Source: Anaerolineae bacterium (GTDB lineage: Bacteria; Chloroflexota; Anaerolineae; Promineifilales; Promineifilaceae). Taken from it: a stretch of 28,429 nucleotides of DNA. The notes below the pieces were generated by a model that saw only the letters and a list, made by a program, of their open reading frames with translations, had not been told where the DNA came from and did no database searches. Made by a program: the position numbers and the translations under genes. Positions 16,565 through 24,619 of the stretch are shown here, piece after piece (position 1 is the first letter of the stretch; the number at the start of each line of letters is the position of its first letter). The DNA lies in the NCBI GenBank assembly GCA_028277515.1, contig JANQGC010000246.1, positions 1-28,429 of the forward strand. The letters run 5' to 3'.

Positions 16565-16619
16565 CATATTTTATCATATCAAGTCTTAATTCATAAGAAT
16601 TATTAAGAAGGATTTACGT

Positions 16620-16682
16620 AAGTGACAGTCACTTGAATCGCTATGAACTCCTCTGAATGGCAGAAATAAGTGACTGTCACAT
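16620..16682. repeat. Paired palindromic repeat (GTGAC/GTCAC family), copy 2
   Basis: AAGTGACAGTCACTT (16620-16634) is followed by AAGTGACTGTCACAT (16668-16682). Each is itself palindromic, and they are reverse complements of each other except near one end, so they can also pair as the ends of a 63-nt hairpin. They lie between the divergent TetR and glutaminyl cyclase-like genes. A related, more decayed copy lies at 7623-7680 with nearly the same spacing. Confidence 0.65.
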
Positions 16683-16728
16683 TTATTAGGGGTTGCTGTT
16701 GAATTATCAACTCTGATGAGCGATGCCA

Positions 16729-16734
16729 TATAAT
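16729..16734 (+). promoter_or_regulatory. Candidate -10 box of the cyclase-like lipoprotein gene
   Basis: A perfect TATAAT ends 11 nt before the ATG at 16746, so the transcript would have a leader of about 5 nt or less. No Shine-Dalgarno sequence is present. No good -35 box is seen at 16-18 bp spacing. This matches the arrangement found at menA. Confidence 0.45.
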
Positions 16735-16745
16735 TTGACATCCTT

Positions 16746-17813
16746 ATGAAAATGAAATTTTTTCTTCTAATTATCTATATCTTGGCAACTGCCTGTGCAG
16801 GGAATAGCGCCGTTGTAATTGAGGAACCAGGCATTATTGATTCTGCTTTAACCACTATTGAGGTTACGCTAACTCCAACAAACACCCAGGCTGCAAATAG
16901 CAATGAAGGGCAAAGCGAATCACCAACCGCGCAGTCGATTTCTACACCAGTCTCGACTCAGCCAGCGATAGAGGATGAAGCGACGGACGAAGCCTACCCA
17001 CCGCCAACAACAACTGTTGAATCGCTTCCGGCTTATCCGAGTTCACCAGAAAGGGGGCCGAAAACTCAAAACGAGCCATACCCCTCACAGGAAAACGTTC
17101 AAGCAAGTTTGCCGGTGTATGGCTATAAAATTGTGAATGAATTTAATCATGATCCACAGGCTTTTACGCAAGGATTAGTAGTGACCAATAACGGGGACGA
17201 GTTCATTGAGGGGACCGGCCTTTGGGGGCAATCATCATTAAGAAGAGTGGACATTAAGACAGGTGAGGTTTCCCAGTTCCAAGAACTCCCAGATGAAGTT
17301 TTTGGGGAAGGATTGATGGAGTTTAACGATCAAATATATCAATTGACATGGAAATCAAAAAAAGGATTTATCTATGACAGCACCAGCTTTGAGCAAGTTG
17401 GAGAATTTGAATATCCACATGAAGGGTGGGGAATAACACATAATGGACAAGAATTTATGGTCAGTGATGGAACGCCAACCATTTATTTTTGGGATCCTGT
17501 AACGTTAAAACAGACAAGGACAATCCAGGTGGCTGATCCAAATGGACCTGTCGCCAGATTAAATGAACTTGAATATTATAAGGGAGAAATATTGGCCAAT
17601 GTTTGGCAAACGGATCGGATCGCTCGTATTTCTCCTGATGATGGCCAGGTCCTTGGTTGGATAGATTTGACAGGCTTGTATGATGCGGGAGTCGGTGGCG
17701 ACCCCGATGATGTGCTCAACGGAATTGCATATGATGCACAGGCCGATAGATTGTATGTGACGGGAAAGCGTTGGCCGTTAGTTTTTGAAATTGAATTAGT
17801 TGAGATGAATTAG
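16746..17813 (+). CDS. Glutaminyl-peptide cyclotransferase-like lipoprotein
   Basis: 355 aa. MKMKFFLLIIYILATAC is a lipoprotein signal peptide, lipidated at Cys17. Residues about 20-120 are a low-complexity Thr/Pro/Glu/Ser linker. From about 122 the protein matches the plant/bacterial-type glutamine cyclotransferase family, a five-bladed beta-propeller: NEFNHDPQAFTQGLVV, FIEGTGLWGQSSLRRVDIKTGEV, FGEGLMEFNDQIYQLTWKSKKGFIYD, EGWGITHNGQEFMVSDGTPTIYFWDP, LNELEYYKGEILANVWQTDRIARISPDDG and VLNGIAYDAQADRLYVTGKRWP. The family converts N-terminal glutamine to pyroglutamate. Here it would act outside the membrane on secreted proteins or peptides. It is a single gene, divergent from the TetR gene. Confidence 0.88.
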   Translation: MKMKFFLLIIYILATACAGNSAVVIEEPGIIDSALTTIEVTLTPTNTQAANSNEGQSESPTAQSISTPVSTQPAIEDEATDEAYPPPTTTVESLPAYPSSPERGPKTQNEPYPSQENVQASLPVYGYKIVNEFNHDPQAFTQGLVVTNNGDEFIEGTGLWGQSSLRRVDIKTGEVSQFQELPDEVFGEGLMEFNDQIYQLTWKSKKGFIYDSTSFEQVGEFEYPHEGWGITHNGQEFMVSDGTPTIYFWDPVTLKQTRTIQVADPNGPVARLNELEYYKGEILANVWQTDRIARISPDDGQVLGWIDLTGLYDAGVGGDPDDVLNGIAYDAQADRLYVTGKRWPLVFEIELVEMN

Positions 17814-17846
17814 CCCTTGGCTATGATGGGTAAGTAGTTTATCGAA

Positions 17847-18662
17847 TTAATAATGAGTCAAAGATCCTTCAATTCGCGCTCTTTTCACCGCAAATCGAAA
17901 TATGAGCAAGGATAGGGGAACCAATATAATACAGAACAACAGTAAAACAGTCAGGTCCGGAGCTAAAGAAGTCCAACTTGCGCCAGAAAGTAAAGATGAG
18001 CGCATAACCCGTAGAGCGTAGGTAATAGGCAACAATTGAGCGATGAACTGTAGCCAATCCGGTAAAATGGCGATGGGATAAAACACGCCACCCACCAAAT
18101 TTGCGAAACCGGAAATAAGCCCGGTTAAGGCATCTCCTCTTTTAATAACCATAATGATACCAGCAGAAATGATGCCGATGCTGGCAAATGAAATTATAGC
18201 CAGAATGAGACCAATAAGCGCTGCTAAATAGTTAGCCTGGCTAAAATCCACCCCTAAAAACAGCGTTCCTAGCAGAAGATAAACAAATACGCGAAAAGTT
18301 GTATAAACATAGCTCCAGGAAGCGGATCCGATGATGATTGCCGGGACAGACGTAGGTGTCATCATCATCGCTTCCAGGGTACCGGTTGTTTGGGCTAATC
18401 GTAAGGCATTGGCAAACCCATGCATGCCGACACCAAAATAGTTGGCGAAAGCGACTCCTATGAGTACAAACGAAAAATAATCACCGTTGGTTTCAGCCAG
18501 ACCCGGATTGCCGGCGCCATCAATAAATTGGGCCAGGAAATAAAACACAAGGACATTAAAAAATATGGTACCAATGTTGACGAGAAAAGAGGTACGATAG
18601 CTTATCTCGGTGAAAAAGTCGCGAACTAAGAAGGCTCGAAGTAGTCTAATACTATTGGTCAT
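17847..18662 (-). CDS. ABC-2 type transporter permease
   Basis: 271 aa. About six membrane helices: near 25-45 (TSFLVNIGTIFFNVLVFYFLAQF), 63-85, 105-135, 143-170 (LAALIGLILAIISFASIGIISAGIIMVI), 180-200 and 235-258. The late motif GGVFYPIAILPDWLQFIAQLLPITYALRVMR is the signature of DrrB/NodJ-like ABC-2 permeases. It would form an exporter with the ATPase upstream, whose 3' end overlaps this gene by 11 bp. The substrate is unknown; lipids, polysaccharides or drugs are typical. It is convergent with the cyclase-like gene. Confidence 0.9.
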   Translation of the reverse strand: MTNSIRLLRAFLVRDFFTEISYRTSFLVNIGTIFFNVLVFYFLAQFIDGAGNPGLAETNGDYFSFVLIGVAFANYFGVGMHGFANALRLAQTTGTLEAMMMTPTSVPAIIIGSASWSYVYTTFRVFVYLLLGTLFLGVDFSQANYLAALIGLILAIISFASIGIISAGIIMVIKRGDALTGLISGFANLVGGVFYPIAILPDWLQFIAQLLPITYALRVMRSSLLSGASWTSLAPDLTVLLLFCIILVPLSLLIFRFAVKRARIEGSLTHY

Positions 18663-19644
18663 CCGTATTTATAGTAAAGTGTGTAAAAACTTCTTCCAGG
18701 GACGGAGGGCTACCTTGAATGCTCTTAATTTGAATGCCCTGGCGACGAAGAAAGTCCAGTATTTTATCCAGCCGGCCGTCGTCTTCATTGGTCTGGAAAT
18801 GGAGTTTAATTGTGTCGTTAGTCATGATGATTTCTTCAATTCCGGCCGATGGGAACTGCTGTTTTAGAAGCGCTATCTTCGTGGATGGTAATCTTTCACA
18901 AACAATTGTGTAATTTCTGACTGGATTCAAGTGGAGACGAAGGTCCTGCGGGCGGCCGATTTGTCGAATCTGCGCTTTGTGCATGAGGGCTACCCGTCCA
19001 CACAGCTTTTCGGCCTCCGATAGATCATGGGTAATCAGAAAGACCGTCATTTCTTTGTCTTGCAATAGACGTTCAATTAATGCATGCATCCTCTGGGTAG
19101 CAATTGGATCCAGGCTGCGTGTCGGTTCATCTAAAAACAATATTTCAGGTTGGTGAAGCAATGCCCGCGCTATGGCTAATCTTTGCCGCATGCCACTGGA
19201 CAGGCTGCTAAAGATTTGATCGGCGCGATCCAGCAAATCGACATCTTGCAGGACTGCTTGAACGCGCCGGTCGGACCGGCTGCCATATAAACCTTGCATT
19301 GCCGCGAAAAAGTCCAGGTTTCTCTTGATGGATAACCGCCAGAAAAAACTGCGCTCATCGGAGACAACAAGCCCGGTTACGGCGCGGATGGCTTGTTCTT
19401 CTTCTAGGTTTAAACCGGCAACTGTCGCCGTACCACTGCTGGGTAAAATCAAAGTGCAGAGCATTTTTACGAGAGTCGTTTTTCCTGCGCCATTGGGACC
19501 TAATAGCCCAAATAGTTCCCCTTTTCCAACTGACAAGGAGACGGAATCGACGGCCGTAATCGAATCATTTTGTGACCAGATTTTCCAAGGGCTGGAAGTG
19601 TGATAAACCTTTGTGAGATTCCTTATTTGGACGGTCGGTTCCAT
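18652..19644 (-). CDS. ABC transporter ATP-binding protein (DrrA-like)
   Basis: 330 aa from the chosen ATG. Walker A is GPNGAGKTT (about 49-57), the signature LSSGMRQRLAIARALL, Walker B ILFLDEP, the D-loop SLDP and the switch His in LITHDLSEAEKL. A C-terminal extension of about 90 aa (after PQDLRLHL) is typical of ATPases paired with ABC-2 permeases. The ATG at 19644 starts MEPTVQIRNLTKVYH, a normal NBD N-terminus. The frame is also open upstream with a TTG at 19683 and an ATG at 19674; none has a good ribosome binding site. It is translationally coupled to the permease by an 11-bp overlap. Confidence 0.92.
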   Translation of the reverse strand: MEPTVQIRNLTKVYHTSSPWKIWSQNDSITAVDSVSLSVGKGELFGLLGPNGAGKTTLVKMLCTLILPSSGTATVAGLNLEEEQAIRAVTGLVVSDERSFFWRLSIKRNLDFFAAMQGLYGSRSDRRVQAVLQDVDLLDRADQIFSSLSSGMRQRLAIARALLHQPEILFLDEPTRSLDPIATQRMHALIERLLQDKEMTVFLITHDLSEAEKLCGRVALMHKAQIRQIGRPQDLRLHLNPVRNYTIVCERLPSTKIALLKQQFPSAGIEEIIMTNDTIKLHFQTNEDDGRLDKILDFLRRQGIQIKSIQGSPPSLEEVFTHFTINTDDQ

Positions 19645-19745
19645 AATAATGTGCAAGTCTACGTCAAGAAGCATCCCTGTCAAGAAGACAGAAGTGAAAT
19701 TGTGGTAATATAGACGGTAAGAAATTGAAAAAATAGAGAGGTTAT

Positions 19746-20765
19746 GTGAGAGAAATTATTGGCGATGTTGATTCCTGGCTGCAGGAAGACGGCACGGAAA
19801 TTGCATTGGCTACGGTTATCAATACCTGGGGCTCGGCGCCACGAAAGACCGGGGCAAAAATGGCCGTTACGGATGATGGCCGGATTACAGGGTCCGTAAG
19901 CGGGGGCTGTGTCGAGGGTGCTGTGGTCGAAGCGGCCCTGGAAACGCTGCAAACTAGAAAAGGGCAGCTTCTGCACTTCGGTGTTGCCGATGAAGAGGCC
20001 TGGGAAGTGGGTTTAGCCTGCGGCGGGAATATTGATGTGTTCGTAGAAGTTTTGGACAAGCCATCTTATCAATTTTCCCGTCAGAGAATCTTGAACAATA
20101 AAAGTGGTTATGTTTTTACATACATTGATGATTCGGAATTTAAGGGCCAAAAAGTTTATTATGATGGGGAAGGATTTGAATCCATCATGCAAAAAAATCC
20201 TTCGTTGGCTTCAATTCCAGCACAAACATTCAAATTCAAGAAATCCCAGCGGGTTAGCCTGGAAAATGCAACTACAATCTTTATTGATTACCTGGAAGTT
20301 GCGCCAACATTGATCCTTGTGGGGGGTGTCCATGTGGCGATAACGCTGGCCGCTATGGCAAAAATGCTGGATTTTTCCGTTATTGTGGTTGATCCACGCC
20401 GTGCCTTCGGGAGCCAGGAACGTTTCTCAAATGTAGATGATTTAATTCAAGAATGGCCTCAGAAGGCTTTTGAGAATATTGAATTGACGGCCGATATGGC
20501 CGTTGCGCTTCTAACCCACGATCCCAAAATTGATGATCCGGCATTAAAAATTTTACTGAACAGTCCAATATTCTATATCGGCGCCTTGGGCAGCCAAAAA
20601 ACGCATACTCGTCGCAAAGAACGATTAAAAAAAATGGGATTTGATCAAGATATAATTTCTCGTATCCATGCGCCGATAGGGTTAGACATTGGCGCAGACT
20701 CTCCAGAAGAAATTGCCCTCGCTATCCTGGCGGAAATTGTGGCTAGCAGGCATGGAAGCCTTTGA
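19746..20765 (+). CDS. XdhC/CoxI-family protein
   Basis: 339 aa. The N-terminal XdhC_CoxI domain includes ATVINTWGSAPRKTGAKMAVTDDGRITGSVSGGCVEGAVVEAA (about 22-64) and LACGGNIDVFVE (about 94-105). The C-terminal Rossmann domain includes LILVGGVHVAITLAAMAKMLDFSVIVVDPRRAFGSQERF (about 186-224) and YIGALGSQKTHTRRKERL. Family members insert or sulfurate the molybdenum cofactor of xanthine dehydrogenase or aerobic CO dehydrogenase. No such enzyme or other cofactor gene is adjacent, so the client is unknown. It starts with GTG at 19746; GAGAGG lies about 5 nt upstream. It diverges from the ABC ATPase and heads a plus-strand run of genes. Confidence 0.88.
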   Translation: MREIIGDVDSWLQEDGTEIALATVINTWGSAPRKTGAKMAVTDDGRITGSVSGGCVEGAVVEAALETLQTRKGQLLHFGVADEEAWEVGLACGGNIDVFVEVLDKPSYQFSRQRILNNKSGYVFTYIDDSEFKGQKVYYDGEGFESIMQKNPSLASIPAQTFKFKKSQRVSLENATTIFIDYLEVAPTLILVGGVHVAITLAAMAKMLDFSVIVVDPRRAFGSQERFSNVDDLIQEWPQKAFENIELTADMAVALLTHDPKIDDPALKILLNSPIFYIGALGSQKTHTRRKERLKKMGFDQDIISRIHAPIGLDIGADSPEEIALAILAEIVASRHGSL

Positions 20766-20790
20766 CAAAAAATTAAAAAATTCCCCTTTA

Positions 20791-21393
20791 ATGAATAAAC
20801 TAACCGGTCATTTCATATTATTTATTATTGTTGCATTCCTTGTCGGCTGCCAGGATGAGAGTCAAGTATTTATGCCTGAGATTGTCTCCGATGTGCAAGA
20901 GACAGAAACTGTTTCTGTACCCCCAATTCAATCAAATTCTCAAACAGAAACGGTCGAGCCAACCTATACCCCCGAACCGGTTGAAAAAGAACCGGATATT
21001 GATCCAACCCCTTCACTTGAGAGCGACCTTGGAACGGCCGATGCCGACGTTATTTTTGTCGCGGCAAGACTCACAGAAAATAATTCCTGGACATTTTCCG
21101 TTACTGTTTCCCATCCTGATACGGGTTGGGAAGATTATGCGGATGGATGGGATGTCGTGCTTGAAGATGGCACGATCCTTAAACCAGACCCGGAAAGCCC
21201 ATTTACACGATTGCTTCTGCACCCCCATGAGAACGAACAACCGTTTACACGCAGCCAAAGCGGAATTGAAATACCGGATGGCGTAAATCAAGTGACCGTT
21301 CGTGCTCATGATATTGTTGATGGGTATGGGGGGAAAGAAATTGTGGTTGATTTAACGAAAGAGAACGGTCCTGGATTTGAAGTTCAGCGCTAA
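20791..21393 (+). CDS. Lipoprotein with conserved uncharacterised C-terminal domain
   Basis: 200 aa. MNKLTGHFILFIIVAFLVGC is a lipoprotein signal peptide. A Glu/Thr/Pro-rich linker covers about residues 25-82. The C-terminal domain (about 85-200) is beta-rich and contains SVTVSHPDTGWEDYADGWDVV, RLLLHPHENEQPFTRSQSGI and VTVRAHDIVDGYGGKEIVVDL. I recognise this combination as a conserved bacterial domain of unknown function but know no name for it. The HPH and DGYGG residues look like possible binding-site residues. The start at 20791 gives the best signal peptide; an in-frame ATG at 20752 would overlap the XdhC gene. It sits 25 nt after XdhC and 7 nt before the phosphatase gene. Confidence 0.75.
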   Translation: MNKLTGHFILFIIVAFLVGCQDESQVFMPEIVSDVQETETVSVPPIQSNSQTETVEPTYTPEPVEKEPDIDPTPSLESDLGTADADVIFVAARLTENNSWTFSVTVSHPDTGWEDYADGWDVVLEDGTILKPDPESPFTRLLLHPHENEQPFTRSQSGIEIPDGVNQVTVRAHDIVDGYGGKEIVVDLTKENGPGFEVQR

Positions 21394-21400
21394 CTATACA

Positions 21401-23221
21401 ATGGTTGAAAATACCGTACTGGTCAAAGATTTACAATCTTTAAATAGAATATCCCAAACCTTGAATAAGGCAGTGGATGTGAAAACTGCCTTGAATTCTG
21501 CTCTCCCCATATTGATTGATTTGATGGGGTTTGAGACGGGATGGGTTTTTGTTCATAATCCATCTGCTACAAATCGTTGGGCGGGACGAGGATTTGAGCT
21601 GGCAGCCCATCACCAACTGCCACCTGCTATGGATCTTAAAAATCCTGACGTTTGGCAAAAAGGATGCAATTGCCAGAATTCGTGTAAAAATGGGGAATTA
21701 CATGAAGCATATAATGAAATCAGGTGCAGCCGACTGGCTGAAGCAGATGGACAAAAAAATGGTTTAGCTGTCCATGCTTCAGTACCCTTGAAAAGCAATT
21801 CGGGAATTTTAGGAATTCTCAATGTTGCCGCGCCAACTTGGGATTCTTTCGATCAAAGAGCGCTAGAATTGCTAGCCACTGTTGGCGACCAAATAGGATT
21901 TGCACTGGAGAGAGCACGATTGCATGATATGCTCAGTGAGCAATATATCCAGGAGCAGTCTGCGTTATTACTACTTTCACAAAAGCTGCTTAAAAGAACA
22001 TCCATTGAAGGGTTAGAAAATTTTATCGTCAACGAGGCAATGAGGCTGCTTGATGTTGATGCATGCGCCCTGGTTTTACCCGATCCCATTGAAAATGATC
22101 ATTTATATTTTCTGGCTCAATCAGGATGGCGCAAGGATCCTGTTAGTGCGCAAAAACGAATCCCAATCTCACTCGACAGTAAGATTGGCGAAGTGATGCT
22201 TACCCAGAACTCTATGGTTTCTAAACTAAATGAGAGTGAGCCTCAATCAAAATTGGATAAATGGGCTGTCCGTGAGGGATTTAAAATGATTGCTGCCGTC
22301 CCCTTAATTGTTGATGGACAATCAGGAGGGGTTTTAGTTGTACATACCAGGCAAGAGCGCCATTTCCTGGATTCCGACCTGCGTTTTTTGAACCTTCTTG
22401 CTAACCAGGCAGCTATTGCCCTTGAGGCCTGGCGTTTCATTCAGCAAGAGATTCAATTACGACGCACCGAAAGAGAATTGGCTTTTGGTCGCGAAATTCA
22501 ACATAGTATGCTTCCTAAAAATTGTCCGCAAGTATCTGGTTGGGAGTTTGCTACAGCTTATGAGGCGGCGCGCAAGGTGGGGGGAGATTTTTACGACTTT
22601 TTCCAATTCATTGAAAAACCGGGATTATGGGGCATTGTCATTGCTGATGTTTCGGATAAAGGAGTTCCTGCCGCATTATATATGGTATTAAGCAGGACAA
22701 CAATACGTAATACAGCGCAAGTTGGGCGATCACCCTCAATGGTATTAGAAAAAACCAATCGGTATATTTTAGAGGATAGCCAGGCGGATATGTTTTTATC
22801 CGCATTTTATGCCACCCTTGATATCGAAAGCGGCCGATTAACCTACAGCAACGCCGGACATAACCATCCACTTCTGTGGAAATCAAGCGAGAAAGAACTG
22901 GTTACTCTCTCGCAACACGGAATATTGTTAGGTGTGGTAGAAAACGTCTACCTTGAGGATCATCAGATTGATATTCAACCTGGAGATTGTTTAATTCTTT
23001 ATACCGATGGTATTACGGAAGCGGTCAATGAGGTGAATAAGGAATTCGGTGAGGATCGATTGAAATCTTTACTTTCAGATTCATTAGAAAAAAAACCAGA
23101 AATACAAGGAGAAGAGTTGGTTGATTTAATATTGGATGCGGTAATTAACTTTACCTCGAATGTGTCGCAATTCGATGATAGAACGCTATTAGTCATCAAA
23201 CGGTCGGGTCAATTCGCATGA
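21401..23221 (+). CDS. GAF-GAF-SpoIIE (RsbU-type) PP2C protein phosphatase
   Basis: 606 aa, no membrane segment. Two GAF sensor domains (about 10-172 and 185-345) are joined by a helix to a PP2C/SpoIIE phosphatase domain (about 365-603). Catalytic motifs: GGDFYDF (394-400), ADVSDKG (415-421), NAGHNHPLLW (484-493), YTDGITE (534-540) and FDDRT (591-595), with the metal-binding Asp residues intact. RsbU-type phosphatases dephosphorylate anti-anti-sigma factors and so activate alternative sigma factors. The first GAF has a Cys cluster, C89-x-C91-x3-C95 and C109. No anti-sigma or STAS gene is adjacent. The start is the ATG at 21401; a TTG at 21377 lies inside the lipoprotein gene. Confidence 0.92.
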   Translation: MVENTVLVKDLQSLNRISQTLNKAVDVKTALNSALPILIDLMGFETGWVFVHNPSATNRWAGRGFELAAHHQLPPAMDLKNPDVWQKGCNCQNSCKNGELHEAYNEIRCSRLAEADGQKNGLAVHASVPLKSNSGILGILNVAAPTWDSFDQRALELLATVGDQIGFALERARLHDMLSEQYIQEQSALLLLSQKLLKRTSIEGLENFIVNEAMRLLDVDACALVLPDPIENDHLYFLAQSGWRKDPVSAQKRIPISLDSKIGEVMLTQNSMVSKLNESEPQSKLDKWAVREGFKMIAAVPLIVDGQSGGVLVVHTRQERHFLDSDLRFLNLLANQAAIALEAWRFIQQEIQLRRTERELAFGREIQHSMLPKNCPQVSGWEFATAYEAARKVGGDFYDFFQFIEKPGLWGIVIADVSDKGVPAALYMVLSRTTIRNTAQVGRSPSMVLEKTNRYILEDSQADMFLSAFYATLDIESGRLTYSNAGHNHPLLWKSSEKELVTLSQHGILLGVVENVYLEDHQIDIQPGDCLILYTDGITEAVNEVNKEFGEDRLKSLLSDSLEKKPEIQGEELVDLILDAVINFTSNVSQFDDRTLLVIKRSGQFA

Positions 23222-23318
23222 AAGATAAACGGTGCCCAAGGCCGGAAAAGGCCGGTCCCTCACTAAAACTGGTTAGCTCCGCATTCGATGAAAGCCCAAA
23301 AAGTAGTAGAGTACCATT
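23222..23318. other. Intergenic gap with GC-rich direct repeat
   Basis: This 97-bp gap between the phosphatase gene and acpS contains AAGGCCGG twice (23238-23245 and 23248-23255). GGCC (23240-23243) can pair with GGCC (23250-23253). The stem is only 4 bp and no T-run follows, so it is not called a terminator. It may be a remnant of an extragenic repeat. Confidence 0.3.
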
Positions 23319-23696
23319 ATGTTAGCTGTAGGGATTGATATTATTGAAGTGGTTCGCATTGAGAATAGTTTGCAGCGGTCTGGGCAGCGATTCCTTGACC
23401 GAATATTTACTCAAAAAGAACAGGTATATTGTGAACGCCGCCCTGAAAGACTTGCTGGGAGATTTGCTGTCAAGGAGGCGGTTGGCAAAGCGTTGGGAAT
23501 TGGAATTGGCGATGTCCGTTGGTGTGAAATTGAAATCGTTAACGATGAACGTGGAAGGCCGGAACTATTTTTATACGGCGATGCAAAAAATCTTTCTGAG
23601 CGATTAGGTTTGCATAGCTGGTCGATCAGTATGTCTCATAGTGAAACAAATGCAGTTGGGATGGCAGTTGCTTTAGGTGGATCGCCGGCCGTATGA
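23319..23696 (+). CDS. acpS: Holo-[acyl-carrier-protein] synthase
   Basis: 125 aa, the normal AcpS length. It transfers 4'-phosphopantetheine from CoA to a serine of acyl carrier protein, using Mg. Motifs: VGIDIIEVVRIE with the metal Asp7, RFLDRIFTQKEQVYC, LAGRFAVKEAVGKALG with the metal Glu and catalytic Lys, and the C-terminal SISMSHSE. It overlaps the next gene by 4 nt (ATGA, 23693-23696). Confidence 0.95.
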   Translation: MLAVGIDIIEVVRIENSLQRSGQRFLDRIFTQKEQVYCERRPERLAGRFAVKEAVGKALGIGIGDVRWCEIEIVNDERGRPELFLYGDAKNLSERLGLHSWSISMSHSETNAVGMAVALGGSPAV

Positions 23697-24541
23697 AAAA
23701 AGTACTGTTAGCTGTTCTTGCCCATCCGGATGATGAATCATTTGGATTAGGAGGAACATTAGCGCGATATGCGGCCGAAGGTGTCAAGGTTCATATCGGC
23801 ATTGCAACCGATGGTGTGGCCGGTTCTGTTGCTGGTGGATTTGAACATACAAAGGAAAATCTTGTGGAAACACGCAGGCAGGAACTAGAGTCTGCAGTGA
23901 AGATTCTAGGTGGCGAACTGCATATGCTGGGTTTTCGTGATTCGGGTTATATCGCAGATCCGGCGAATCAGCATCCGCAGGCTTTTATTAATATCAATGA
24001 TGAAATTGCTATCGAAAGTGTCGTGAGATTGATTCGGAAAGTTCGGCCGCAAGTTGTGATTACCCATGATGAAACTGGAGGCTATTATCATCCGGATCAT
24101 ATTCATTGTTGTAACATTACAACCGTTGCCTTTCATGCCGCCGGTGATCCGAGTCTGTTTCAGTCTAGTGGCACACCATTCACACCCCAACGCTTGTATT
24201 ATTCTGCGTTTTCCGAAGGCATGGTAAGAGTTTTCACTCTACTAATGCGTTTACGTGGAAGGAATCCTAAAAAGGCCGGACGCAACAAAGATATTGATTT
24301 CACAAAATTAGGAATCCCAGGTGAAAGGATTCATGCTAAGATCGATTATCGAAATTATTGGGATAAAAAACGGTTGGCGAGCGCTCAGCATGGCAGCCAG
24401 GGAGGAGGTACAAGCAATTCAAGAGCCTTGCCACAATGGTTGCAGCGCCGTTTTTTTGCCTCTGAATATTTTATGCGGGTTGTTCCACCAGCCCCCGATG
24501 GTTACAGGGAAAACGACCTTTTTAATGGGATGGACGAATAA
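23693..24541 (+). CDS. PIG-L/LmbE-family deacetylase
   Basis: 282 aa. Zn-dependent N-acetylglucosaminyl-type deacetylase fold. The metal site is visible: AHPDDE (10-15) and HPDH in GGYYHPDHIHC. TDGVAGS and RRQELESAVKILGGELHMLGFRDSGY are also typical of the family. Known members deacetylate GlcNAc-malate (BshB), GlcNAc-Ins (MshB) or other sugars, and several act in small-thiol synthesis or antibiotic pathways. The substrate here cannot be told from the sequence, and no bshA/bshC or mshC is nearby. It is translationally coupled to acpS by the ATGA overlap. Confidence 0.88.
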   Translation: MKKVLLAVLAHPDDESFGLGGTLARYAAEGVKVHIGIATDGVAGSVAGGFEHTKENLVETRRQELESAVKILGGELHMLGFRDSGYIADPANQHPQAFININDEIAIESVVRLIRKVRPQVVITHDETGGYYHPDHIHCCNITTVAFHAAGDPSLFQSSGTPFTPQRLYYSAFSEGMVRVFTLLMRLRGRNPKKAGRNKDIDFTKLGIPGERIHAKIDYRNYWDKKRLASAQHGSQGGGTSNSRALPQWLQRRFFASEYFMRVVPPAPDGYRENDLFNGMDE

Positions 24542-24619
24542 GGTACGAACGATTGGGCGCTTTTGTGCCGATTAAAAAGCTAGCAATATAAACATAAGGA
24601 AGGAGTCAGGAGTGAAAAA

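Noticed and set aside
16527..16577. 17-residue N-terminal extension of the TetR protein (ATG at 16577)
   Set aside because: It would place the operator palindrome inside the coding region and add residues before the usual TetR start; the ATG at 16526 fits the family.
23238..23255. Intrinsic terminator between the phosphatase gene and acpS
   Set aside because: The possible stem is only 4 bp and no T-run follows; listed only as a repeat-bearing gap.
24550..24580. Hairpin terminator after the PIG-L deacetylase gene
   Set aside because: GC-containing arms around TTTT pair only with a bulge and wobble pairs, and the tail is A-rich rather than T-rich.
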